The position numbers and the translations under genes are program-made. A stretch of DNA of 44,278 nucleotides, taken from an uncultured bacterium. GTDB lineage: Bacteria; DUMJ01. The stretch is from the NCBI GenBank assembly GCA_937958695.1, contig CALGNK010000005.1, positions 1 to 44,278 of the forward strand, written 5' to 3'. A model generated the notes under the pieces. That model made no database searches. It worked only from the letters and a program-made list of their open reading frames with translations, and had not been told where the DNA came from. This document shows positions 27,378-35,284 of this stretch, in pieces (within the stretch, counting starts at the first letter, position 1; each line of letters begins with the position of its first letter).

Positions 27378-29021
27378 TTAAGTGATACCAATTATTTCTC
27401 CGTCATCATCCACGTCAATCTTTACCGCAGATGGAATCTTAGGAAGACCTGGCATTGTTAATATGTTCCCAGTATAGGCTACTATAAATCCTGCTCCAGA
27501 AGATACTTTTATCTTCTGGACGTTTATATAGAATCCTCTGGGTTTACCTAATTTTTTAGGGTCATCGGTCAATGAATACTGTGTCTTAGCTATACACACT
27601 GGAAGATTCACAAAGCCCCATCTGTATATCCTATCGAGGTCTGCCTTTGCCTCGTCACTAAACCTTACTCCTTCTCCACCATAGACTAATCTGCTTATCT
27701 TATCTATCTTATCCTCATACGGTTCTTCTAAGGAATATAAGTGTCTAAAAGAATTAGTGTCATATGAGATTGATTCTATTACTTCTCTAGCTAACTCTAA
27801 GGCCCCTTCTCCTCCAGCCTCATAAACATTAGAGACCGCAAATCTTACATTTACCTCTTTTAATTTTTCTTCTAGGAATTTTATCTCATTAAGAGTATCG
27901 TTTGGAAACCTATTTATTGCTACAACTACAGGTACATTAAAGACATCTTTTAGAACCTTCAGATGATGTAATAGATTTGGTAACCCTTTTTCAATTGCAT
28001 CTAGATTTTCATTTTCTATCCCTTTCTGATTTCCAAGTCCATGATATTTCAGAGACCTTATGGAGGTTACTAAAACTGTAGAGTCTGGGTGTAGATTCCC
28101 AACCCTACACTTTATATCAAAGAATTTTTCTCCTCCTAGATCAACGCCAAAACCTGCCTCAGTAATTACATAATCTGCCAAGAGACTGGCAAGGGTAGTT
28201 GCTATTATGGAGTTACATCCGTGAGCTATATTACCAAATGGTCCACAGTGTATGAATGAAGGTGTACCCTCCAATGTCTGAACTAAGTTAGGAGAGAGTG
28301 CATTTCTTAGTAAGGCGGTCATAGCTCCTTCTATCTTTAATTCTTTACTTAAGATAGGATCACCTTTACGATTTACACCAATTACTATATTACCTAGTCT
28401 CTCCTTTAGATCGTTTAGACTTTTTGCCATAGCTAGTATAGCCATTATCTCTGAGGCTGCTGTTATTTCAAATCCGTCTTCTCTAGGTATTCCGTTACCC
28501 TTTCCTCCAAGGCCACTTACTATTGACCTTAATTGCCTATCATTCATATCTATACATCGTTTCCAATATATCTGTAATGGATCTATATCTAATTCATTGC
28601 CGTGATATATATGATTATCTATAACTGCTGATAGAAGGTTATGGGCGGAAGAGACTGCATGTATATCTCCAGTGAAGTGTAGATTTATATCGACATCGGG
28701 AAAGACTTTAGCCCTTCCTCCTCCTACAGCTCCTCCCTTAACCCCAAATATAGGACCTAAAGATGGTTCTCTTAGACAGATAATTACCCTTTTGCCCAAC
28801 CTAGAGAACGCATCGCCTAAACCTATAGTTGTGGTAGTCTTACCCTCACCCTTGGGGGTAGGATTTATAGAGGTGACTAATATAAGTTTTCCTCTATCTT
28901 TGTTCTTTAACTTGTTTAAGAGCCTCCAATCTACTTTTCCAATGTACCAACCATATGGGCTATAATCATCTTTGCTAAGCCCTAAAGACTCTGCCAATTC
29001 TTCAACCCTTTTTATGTGCAT
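27378..29021 (-). CDS. fhs: Formate-tetrahydrofolate ligase
   Basis: 547 residues; ATP-dependent formation of 10-formyl-THF from formate. The P-loop is TPKGEGKTTTTIGLGDAF near residue 57. KGGAVGGGRAKVFPDVDINL, HFTGDIHAVSSAHNLLSA, EAGFGVDLGGEKFFDIKCR and PRGFYINVQ are signature blocks. It serves C1 metabolism, purine synthesis and, if other genes exist, the methyl branch of the Wood-Ljungdahl pathway; this window alone cannot tell. An AGGAGG ribosome-binding site is about 10 nt before the ATG. Confidence 0.97.
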   Translation of the reverse strand: MHIKRVEELAESLGLSKDDYSPYGWYIGKVDWRLLNKLKNKDRGKLILVTSINPTPKGEGKTTTTIGLGDAFSRLGKRVIICLREPSLGPIFGVKGGAVGGGRAKVFPDVDINLHFTGDIHAVSSAHNLLSAVIDNHIYHGNELDIDPLQIYWKRCIDMNDRQLRSIVSGLGGKGNGIPREDGFEITAASEIMAILAMAKSLNDLKERLGNIVIGVNRKGDPILSKELKIEGAMTALLRNALSPNLVQTLEGTPSFIHCGPFGNIAHGCNSIIATTLASLLADYVITEAGFGVDLGGEKFFDIKCRVGNLHPDSTVLVTSIRSLKYHGLGNQKGIENENLDAIEKGLPNLLHHLKVLKDVFNVPVVVAINRFPNDTLNEIKFLEEKLKEVNVRFAVSNVYEAGGEGALELAREVIESISYDTNSFRHLYSLEEPYEDKIDKISRLVYGGEGVRFSDEAKADLDRIYRWGFVNLPVCIAKTQYSLTDDPKKLGKPRGFYINVQKIKVSSGAGFIVAYTGNILTMPGLPKIPSAVKIDVDDDGEIIGIT

Positions 29022-29049
29022 TATAGGTATGCCTCCTATTGTTACAGTA

Positions 29050-29076
29050 TTTACAATATTTAATCTGAATTATAAT
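29050..29076 (+). promoter_or_regulatory. Weak promoter for the Spy-like gene
   Basis: TTTACA (29050-29055), 15 nt, TATAAT (29071-29076). The sequence ATTATAAT (29069-29076) is self-complementary, so the same bases also read TATAAT on the minus strand toward fhs. Confidence 0.4.
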
Positions 29077-29159
29077 AACATATCAAAGCCTGCTATGGAA
29101 TAAAATTTCATCCTGCTAAGTCTATATTTTAGGGAATAAATAAGGAGGAGGTGAATTGT

Positions 29160-29645
29160 ATGAAGAAGATAGTAGCCTTGGTTTTAGTCTTAGCCCTATC
29201 ATTGGGGATAGTTGGGATTGCCTCTGCTAGAGCTTTTAAGGCACCTTTAGCAAAACTATACTGCCCTGAAGTTTGGGGATATCCTTTCTTAACTCAAAAC
29301 ATGATAAAATATCTAAATCTTACCGATGAGCAGATAAATAAGATTAAGGAGCTAAGGACTAAGTACTATGAAAAGCTAAAAGACCTTTATGCTAAACTTC
29401 AGGATGCGGTATTCTCACTGAGGCAGTTACAACTTGAGAGGCAACCTGACTGGACCCAGATAGAGAAGAAAAGAGAAGAGATCTATAATATTAGAAAAGA
29501 GATTAGAGAGACACTAGATAAATACTGGAAGGAATTTAAAGAAATACTTACAAAGGAGCAACTGTCGAAGCTGAGTAAAAGATTTATGCCTCCTTATAGA
29601 GTTAAAAGAATGCCTTGGGATTATGGTCCATTCTTTAGGTGGTAG
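29160..29645 (+). CDS. Spy/CpxP-like periplasmic protein
   Basis: About 161 residues. A signal peptide (KKIVALVLVLALSLGIVGIA, cleavage near ASA-RA) is followed by a mostly helical domain. The LTXXQ-type segments LNLTDEQINKIKELR and ILTKEQLSKL are those of Spy/CpxP envelope-stress chaperones and zinc-resistance proteins. The C-terminus is basic and aromatic (PPYRVKRMPWDYGPFFRW). GTG at 29151 is in frame, but the AAGGAGGAGGTGA site overlaps it, so ATG 29160 is preferred. The role in envelope protein quality is inferred. Confidence 0.78.
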   Translation: MKKIVALVLVLALSLGIVGIASARAFKAPLAKLYCPEVWGYPFLTQNMIKYLNLTDEQINKIKELRTKYYEKLKDLYAKLQDAVFSLRQLQLERQPDWTQIEKKREEIYNIRKEIRETLDKYWKEFKEILTKEQLSKLSKRFMPPYRVKRMPWDYGPFFRW

Positions 29646-29652
29646 GGGTTTC

Positions 29653-29682
29653 AGGGTCTTAGGATAACTATCCTAAGACCCT
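29653..29682. terminator. Hairpin between convergent genes
   Basis: AGGGTCTTAGGA, loop TAACTA, then TCCTAAGACCCT: a perfect 12-bp stem (14 bp if the loop closes). It lies between the Spy-like gene and hypF and includes the hypF stop codon. There is no U-tract on either side, so it may act in both directions through stability alone or protect 3' ends. Confidence 0.6.
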
Positions 29683-31925
29683 ACCCTTCCTCCAACTATT
29701 GCTTGTCCTAATGATATCCCTCCATCGTTACAGGGGATATTAGAATGGATATGTATTTTAAATTTCTCTCCTTCTAAAAGCTCTAGACTTTTCTCTAAAA
29801 GTACCCTATTCTGAAAACACCCACCACTAAGTACTACTGTGTTTATCTTTGTTTCCTCTCTTATTAAAGTAGATAGGTTAACTATTATTCTGGCTATCGT
29901 ATTATGAAATTTGATTGAGATATGGCTATTCGGGACATTACCTATATCATCTAAAAGCCCTTCAAATAGAGGTTTAACCTTTACAATAAAGGTATCGTTA
30001 TCTTTTTCTATTTCCCATGTATAACATTCTTCAGAATTATTATCCTTAATAGCCATTTCTAACTCTATAGCAGGTTGTCCCTCGTAAGTTGCTTCATTAC
30101 AGACGCCTAAGATGCTTGAGACAGCATCGAATAACCTTCCCATAGAGGAGGTGAATGGTGTGTTTATCCTCTTTTCTATCTGTTCTTTTATAATTTTTAT
30201 CTCCTCCTCTGAAATTCTATCTAAAGATAGTAACTTGGGAACCGTTCCAAAGGTAGCATATAAGTATCCTATGGCAAGTCTATACGGTTTTCTTATCGCT
30301 AGTTCTCCACCAGGCATTGGAAGATACTCTAGATGCGCTTTTCTTATAAAACTATCATAATCTGATATGAGTACTTCACCTCCCCATATATTACCGTCAA
30401 GTCCGTATCCTGAACCGTCAAATGCTATCCCAATTACAGGCTCAGTAATACCATTCTCAGCCATACAACTTACGATATGTGCATAGTGATGTTGGACCAT
30501 TACCACTGGTAAGGTTCCTTCAAATTGTAGTGCATATCTTGTTGATAGATAGTCCGGGTGCATATCGCAGGCAATTACTTCAGGCTCTATCCTAAATAGT
30601 CTTTTATAAAGTCCTACTGTATTTATAAAGTGTTCCAATGTTTCTATATTTTCTAGATCTCCTATATGTTGACTAATAAATCCATAATTATCCTTGGTGA
30701 GACAGAATGTATTCTTTAATTCACCTCCGCAGGCTAGGGTTTGTCTTACTTTAAATGGCAGTTTTATGGGTGACGGGGCATAACCTCTTGCCCTTCTTAT
30801 TATTTGAAGTTTATCTTTAAGAGCAAAGACTACACTATCGTCATAGCGAGAGTATATATCTCTATCATTTAACAAAAAATAATCTGCTATCCCTCTTAGT
30901 CTATCTAGGGCCTCTTCATTATCTTGGCATATAGGTTCTTCACTTAGATTTCCACTTGTCATTACTAAAGGGATATCCGCCTCTCTGAGGAGTATATGAT
31001 GAAGCGGAGTATAGGGAAGCATAACTCCAAGATAGTTATTATTTGGAGCAACTTCCTCTGAGATATCCCCTAAATTTTTTATCCTAAGAAGTACTATTGG
31101 AGATTGTGGCGAGTCTAGAAGATTTTCCTCTTCTTGAGATACATAGCAGTATCTTTTTACTGTATCTATATCTTTCATCATAACAGCAAATGGCTTGTAT
31201 CTCCTCCTCTTTCGTTCCCTTAGGAGTTTTACCGCTATACTATTTGTAGCGGAACATGCTAGATGAAATCCTCCTAGCCCCTTTATTGCAACAATAGCTC
31301 CTTCTTTTAAGAGCTTGATCGTTTCTTTTATAGGGTCTTCTGACTCTATCCCTTCTATCCACAGTTTTGGTCCGCAGACAGGACAGGCATTAGGTTGTGC
31401 ATGAAACCTTCTATCTAGAGGATCATTGTATTCTACCTCACAGTCTTGACACATCTTGAACTTAGCCATAGTAGTATTTTTTCTGTCATAGGGGATATCT
31501 TTTATTATGGTAAATCTTGGCCCACAGTTTGTACAGTTTATGAAAGGATATCTATACCGTCTGTCTTTAGGATCAAATAGTTCTCTAAGGCAATCTTTGC
31601 ATACCGCTATATCAGGAGAAATAAGCTGATAACCTAGATCCTCTTTACTCTCCTTAATAAGAAAATCCTGGTAGTTATTTAAAAGAGAGTCTTCTACCTC
31701 TATCTTTTCTATCCTTGCAATAGGAGGAAATTTTGATTGTAAGTCAGTTATAAACTTTTCTACGTTTTTTTCTTCGCCTTCAACTTCTATCTCAACCGAG
31801 CTAGAGGTATTTAATACCCATCCTTTTAGCCCATATCTCTTTGCTAATCTATATACAAAGGGCCTAAATCCTACACCTTGGACTACACCGTAGACCTTTA
31901 TCTTTTTACCTATAAGGATTTTCAC
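29673..31925 (-). CDS. hypF: Carbamoyltransferase HypF, hydrogenase maturation
   Basis: 750 residues. HypF uses carbamoyl phosphate and ATP to carbamoylate HypE, the source of the CN ligands of the [NiFe] site. Domains: acylphosphatase (GVVQGVGFRPFVYRLAKRYG, residues about 10-95), two zinc fingers (CKDCLRE with CTNCGPRF; CQDCEVEYND with CPVCGPK), a YrdC domain (about 195-380) and a Kae1-like domain (HHYAHIVSCMAENG, AFDGSGYGLDG). GTG start, overlapping hypB by 20 nt. It is the last gene of the hydrogenase unit. Its partner HypE is not in the window. Confidence 0.96.
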   Translation of the reverse strand: MKILIGKKIKVYGVVQGVGFRPFVYRLAKRYGLKGWVLNTSSSVEIEVEGEEKNVEKFITDLQSKFPPIARIEKIEVEDSLLNNYQDFLIKESKEDLGYQLISPDIAVCKDCLRELFDPKDRRYRYPFINCTNCGPRFTIIKDIPYDRKNTTMAKFKMCQDCEVEYNDPLDRRFHAQPNACPVCGPKLWIEGIESEDPIKETIKLLKEGAIVAIKGLGGFHLACSATNSIAVKLLRERKRRRYKPFAVMMKDIDTVKRYCYVSQEEENLLDSPQSPIVLLRIKNLGDISEEVAPNNNYLGVMLPYTPLHHILLREADIPLVMTSGNLSEEPICQDNEEALDRLRGIADYFLLNDRDIYSRYDDSVVFALKDKLQIIRRARGYAPSPIKLPFKVRQTLACGGELKNTFCLTKDNYGFISQHIGDLENIETLEHFINTVGLYKRLFRIEPEVIACDMHPDYLSTRYALQFEGTLPVVMVQHHYAHIVSCMAENGITEPVIGIAFDGSGYGLDGNIWGGEVLISDYDSFIRKAHLEYLPMPGGELAIRKPYRLAIGYLYATFGTVPKLLSLDRISEEEIKIIKEQIEKRINTPFTSSMGRLFDAVSSILGVCNEATYEGQPAIELEMAIKDNNSEECYTWEIEKDNDTFIVKVKPLFEGLLDDIGNVPNSHISIKFHNTIARIIVNLSTLIREETKINTVVLSGGCFQNRVLLEKSLELLEGEKFKIHIHSNIPCNDGGISLGQAIVGGRVGS

Positions 31926-32550
31926 TTTTGAGCCATTCTACCAAAGCTTCTATTCCTTCTTTTGTCTTGCATGAGATAAGAAAGATCTTTGCATCTCTAT
32001 TTATAGCAATTATTCCCTTTCTAAATCTTTCTAGGTCGAAATCTACATAGGGCATAAGATCAATCTTGTTTAATATAACTGCATCTACACTTGAGAAGAG
32101 CCCTGGATATTTATATGGTTTATCATCCCCTTCGGGGACACTAGATATTGCAATCCTTATATGTTCTCCTAGGTCAAAACTAGCAGGGCAGATTAGATTT
32201 CCAACATTTTCTATGAATAGATATTTTACCCCGTCAAGTGATAATTTCTTCACCGCCTCTCTTGTCATTGTTGCCTCAAGATGGCAGTTACCCCCAGTAT
32301 TTATCTGGACTACCGGAATACCAAATTCTGCTATCCTTTCACTATCTATGCTAGAGGCTACATCTCCTTCTATTACAGCAGATGGAGCATCTAGTCTATG
32401 GATGGTTTCAAGTATGAAACTAGTCTTCCCAGCCCCAGGAGAAGCCATTATGTTTATTGTAAATACCTTTAGGTTATCAAAAAACTCTCTGTTTAATAGA
32501 GCTACCTGGTCATTAGCATCTAAAATGTTCTTCACTATCTCTATCTTCAT
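31906..32550 (-). CDS. hypB: Hydrogenase nickel incorporation GTPase HypB
   Basis: About 214 residues. A SIMIBI GTPase that drives nickel insertion with HypA. The P-loop is MASPGAGKTSFI, Walker B-like IEGDV, switch GGNCHLEA, IENVGNLICPASFDLG carries the dimer metal-site Cys, and NKIDL is the base-specificity box. There is no His-rich N-terminal nickel store. TTG at 32562 is in frame, but GAGGTGG lies between it and ATG 32550, which is preferred. It overlaps hypA by 38 nt. Confidence 0.95.
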   Translation of the reverse strand: MKIEIVKNILDANDQVALLNREFFDNLKVFTINIMASPGAGKTSFILETIHRLDAPSAVIEGDVASSIDSERIAEFGIPVVQINTGGNCHLEATMTREAVKKLSLDGVKYLFIENVGNLICPASFDLGEHIRIAISSVPEGDDKPYKYPGLFSSVDAVILNKIDLMPYVDFDLERFRKGIIAINRDAKIFLISCKTKEGIEALVEWLKSENPYR

Positions 32551-32878
32551 CTTCCACCTCAATACTGTCTATATAGAATTCTTTACCTTCAATTATATCA
32601 CCACCAAGACTGTTACAGTATGGACATAAGAAGGTTTCATCCGGATTAAATTCTCTCTGACAGTTATAACACCTTAACTTCACAGGGATCCTTTTAAATA
32701 GAAGACTAGCCCCTTCTAGTGGGGTCGACTTTGTCAATAGATCAAAATAAAACCTTATAGATTCATCAATAAAACTAGAAAGGTCGCCTATTACTATCTC
32801 TATAACTTTTACCTTTCTACCCTCGCTTGCCTCTGTTACAGTTTTTATTATCTCTTCTGTAACCGCCAGTTCATGCAT
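32513..32878 (-). CDS. hypA: Hydrogenase nickel chaperone HypA
   Basis: 121 residues. The N-terminal MHELAVTEEI binds nickel (His2, Glu3). The zinc site is formed by CYNCQ and CPYCNS, two CxxC pairs about 15 residues apart. It has an acidic tail (IEVEDEDRDSEEHFRC) that overlaps hypB. The family and order (protease, hypA, hypB, hypF) support delivery of nickel to the HoxH-like subunit encoded just upstream. Confidence 0.95.
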   Translation of the reverse strand: MHELAVTEEIIKTVTEASEGRKVKVIEIVIGDLSSFIDESIRFYFDLLTKSTPLEGASLLFKRIPVKLRCYNCQREFNPDETFLCPYCNSLGGDIIEGKEFYIDSIEVEDEDRDSEEHFRC

Positions 32879-33312
32879 ATCTCTTTGATCTTCTCTATAG
32901 CCCTTTCAGAATTCTGCTTTGCCATTTCAGTTATTTCAAAGCCAAAGTCGAAGTTATATCCCTTTATAGACACTAAGTATGCCTTTGGTCTTTTATTATA
33001 GAGCTCTTCTGTTATAGCTAGAAGCATATCAGGACTTATATGATGAGAAAAGATAGGAGTCTTATATCTAGGTGTTATCTCTCTTATAATAAATGGTTCT
33101 TCTTGGTCTATACTAGCATCAACAAAAAATAAGAGCTCGCATCCTGAGATATCTTCACATAACTCAGGACCGAGCTCTTGAAGAATTAATATATCTATAC
33201 TAGTATCTTCTGATAAAAGCCTTTGGGCAACATACTCTCCTAATCCATCATCGCTTCTTGCAGGATTCCCATACCCTATAACTAAGATGCTAGTCCCTTT
33301 TGACGCTTCCAA
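32848..33312 (-). CDS. Hydrogenase maturation protease (HyaD/HoxW type)
   Basis: 154 residues. The endopeptidase removes the C-terminal tail of the large subunit after nickel insertion. The motif VIGYGNPARSDDGLGEYVAQ carries the nickel-sensing acidic residue. Further conserved residues are FVDASIDQEEP and HHISPDMLL (His). The only reasonable start is TTG at 33312, just behind GGAGAGGTGA and 23 nt inside the hoxH 3' end. The position next to hoxH strongly suggests HoxH is its substrate. Confidence 0.9.
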   Translation of the reverse strand: MEASKGTSILVIGYGNPARSDDGLGEYVAQRLLSEDTSIDILILQELGPELCEDISGCELLFFVDASIDQEEPFIIREITPRYKTPIFSHHISPDMLLAITEELYNKRPKAYLVSIKGYNFDFGFEITEMAKQNSERAIEKIKEICMNWRLQKR

Positions 33313-34717
33313 TCACCTCTCCGGTAGAGCTAGAAACGATATCTATTACCATCGGCATCTTCCCTACCGCATGAGTAGAACAGGAGAGACAGGGATCATA
33401 ACACCTTATCAATCCTTCTACTCTATTTAGCATACCTTCGGTAAGATTTTTACCGTCAACATATCTCTTAGCTACCTCTTCTACCCCTTTACTCATAGCC
33501 CAATTGTTATGACCTGTAGCGACTATCAGATTTGCCTTTACTATAGCTCCTTTTTCATTCACCCAATAGTGATGGATGAGTGTTCCTCTAGGAGCCTCTA
33601 TTACTCCAACACCCTCTGGTAGAATCCTGCCTGTGGTAACTACTATATCCTCTGATAGGATATCTGGATCTAGTAAAAGTTCTTTGGCTCTTTCAACTGC
33701 AAACAGATCTTCTATCAATCTGGCATAGTGGTAATAGAGAGAACCTTCTACAGGCTTTCCTCCATTAATACTCTTAAAGTTCTTAAACTCTTCCTGGGCT
33801 AGAGGAGTATCAATCTTTTCTGCCACATTTAGTCTAGCTAGAGGACCTACTCTATAAACCCCATTAGGCCATCCTAACTTTTTATAGAATGGGAATTTTA
33901 GATAAGACCAATCTTCTACATGTTCACCTATATAGTCTAGATATTTTGAGCCTTCAAAAAGTTCTAATAGATTTCCATCCTTATCTATAAGTTTCACCTT
34001 GCCATCGTACAGTTCCAGCCCACCTTCATCTGTTACAAGTCCCATATATCCTGTAGAAAGCACTCCAAACTCTTCTACAGTCTCTTTATTCTTTTCTATC
34101 CAGTCCTTGGCTAGACTTATACCTTCTTGAATATAAGAGATCATCGTATCTGTCTCTTTTAAGATCTCATCCCTATCCTTTACTGAGAGTGTATTGTTTA
34201 CACCACCTGGCACTGCATAGTTTGGATGTATCTTTCTTCCAGCAAGTTTTGCTATTATCTCCTGTCCGAACTTTCTAAGCCTTACAGCTTTTAATGCTAA
34301 CTCTGGGTTGGCTTCTACTATACCTACCACATTTCTGATTTTAGGATCAGCATCCCATCCAAATATTAGATCTGGTCCAGCTAGTTCAAAGAAGTGCATA
34401 GAGTGTGACTGTATAACCTGTCCCATATGCATTAGTTCTCTAAGGAGCTTTGCTGGCCTTGGTATATCTGCAGAGATAATAGCGTCACATGCTTTTGCAG
34501 AAGCTAGATGGTGACTTACAGGACATATTCCACATATACGGGGGGTTATTATCGGCATTTCGTAGTGCATTCTCCCTTCACTGAATTTTTCAAAACCTCT
34601 AAACTGGTCTACATGGAAATATGCCCTATCGACCTTACCATCATCATTTACATATATAGTTATTCTGGCATGCCCCTCTATTCTAGTAACTGGTTGAATA
34701 GTTATCTTCTGGGTCAT
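33290..34717 (-). CDS. hoxH: [NiFe] hydrogenase large subunit, HoxH-like
   Basis: 475 residues. It carries the H2-activating Ni-Fe(CN)2CO centre. The L1 motif is RICGICPVSHH (C62, C65). L2 is DPCLSCSTH with C443 and C446; His449 is followed by a 26-residue tail for protease cleavage. The proton-transfer Glu14 lies in TRIEGHARI. The sequence type is the soluble, bidirectional group 3 (HoxH) class rather than membrane uptake enzymes, as judged by L1/L2 and the lack of a Tat-bearing small subunit. It likely couples H2 and cellular reductants. A strong AAAAGGAGGTAGT site precedes the ATG, 12 nt after hoxY. Confidence 0.94.
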   Translation of the reverse strand: MTQKITIQPVTRIEGHARITIYVNDDGKVDRAYFHVDQFRGFEKFSEGRMHYEMPIITPRICGICPVSHHLASAKACDAIISADIPRPAKLLRELMHMGQVIQSHSMHFFELAGPDLIFGWDADPKIRNVVGIVEANPELALKAVRLRKFGQEIIAKLAGRKIHPNYAVPGGVNNTLSVKDRDEILKETDTMISYIQEGISLAKDWIEKNKETVEEFGVLSTGYMGLVTDEGGLELYDGKVKLIDKDGNLLELFEGSKYLDYIGEHVEDWSYLKFPFYKKLGWPNGVYRVGPLARLNVAEKIDTPLAQEEFKNFKSINGGKPVEGSLYYHYARLIEDLFAVERAKELLLDPDILSEDIVVTTGRILPEGVGVIEAPRGTLIHHYWVNEKGAIVKANLIVATGHNNWAMSKGVEEVAKRYVDGKNLTEGMLNRVEGLIRCYDPCLSCSTHAVGKMPMVIDIVSSSTGEVIGSVKRD

Positions 34718-34728
34718 ACTACCTCCTT

Positions 34729-35271
34729 TTAGTCATACCTCAATAGTTCTCCAACAAGAAGCGGTTTTCTTCCCTCAACTAGTTCTTTCAGTACGTAGAA
34801 TATGGCATCTGCTCTTGGTGGACACCCAGGTATATAGAAATCTACTTTCACTATCTGATTTACAGCCTTGACTAATTTAGTATGTTTACCTATCTCTTGG
34901 GAGGTAGGTATCTTTCCATCAACTGTGCTCTCTGTTTCTATATAACCACGTCTCAGTAGTTCTTCTACTGAGAAGTAGTTTCTCATAGTTACAATACCCC
35001 CAAAGACAGCACAATCTCCTATAGCTATAAGAGTCTTACATTTATTACGCATATTCTTAACAACTTCTATATGATGATCGGTACTAACCGCCCCTTCTAA
35101 GATCCCTATATCAACCTCTTCTGTAGGTTCTTTAAAGTCTGTTATAGGAGTAGCATTCAATTCTACTCCCATCTTTATAAGCTCAACTAGGCCCTCGTCC
35201 ATATCTAACATAGACATATGGCAACCAGAGCAACCTTCGAGCCAATCTGAGGCTATAGTAATCTTTTTCAT
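34729..35271 (-). CDS. hoxY: [NiFe] hydrogenase small subunit, HoxY-like
   Basis: 180 residues, the short small subunit with only the proximal [4Fe-4S] cluster. Ligands are C14 and C17 (DWLEGCSGCHMS), C87 (IAIGDCAVFGG) and C150 (YIPGCPPRAD). There is no signal peptide and no medial or distal cluster domain, so the enzyme is cytoplasmic and passes electrons to the Fe-S subunit encoded 14 nt upstream. An AAAAGGAGGAAAG site precedes the ATG. Confidence 0.94.
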   Translation of the reverse strand: MKKITIASDWLEGCSGCHMSMLDMDEGLVELIKMGVELNATPITDFKEPTEEVDIGILEGAVSTDHHIEVVKNMRNKCKTLIAIGDCAVFGGIVTMRNYFSVEELLRRGYIETESTVDGKIPTSQEIGKHTKLVKAVNQIVKVDFYIPGCPPRADAIFYVLKELVEGRKPLLVGELLRYD

Positions 35272-35284
35272 AACTTTCCTCCTT

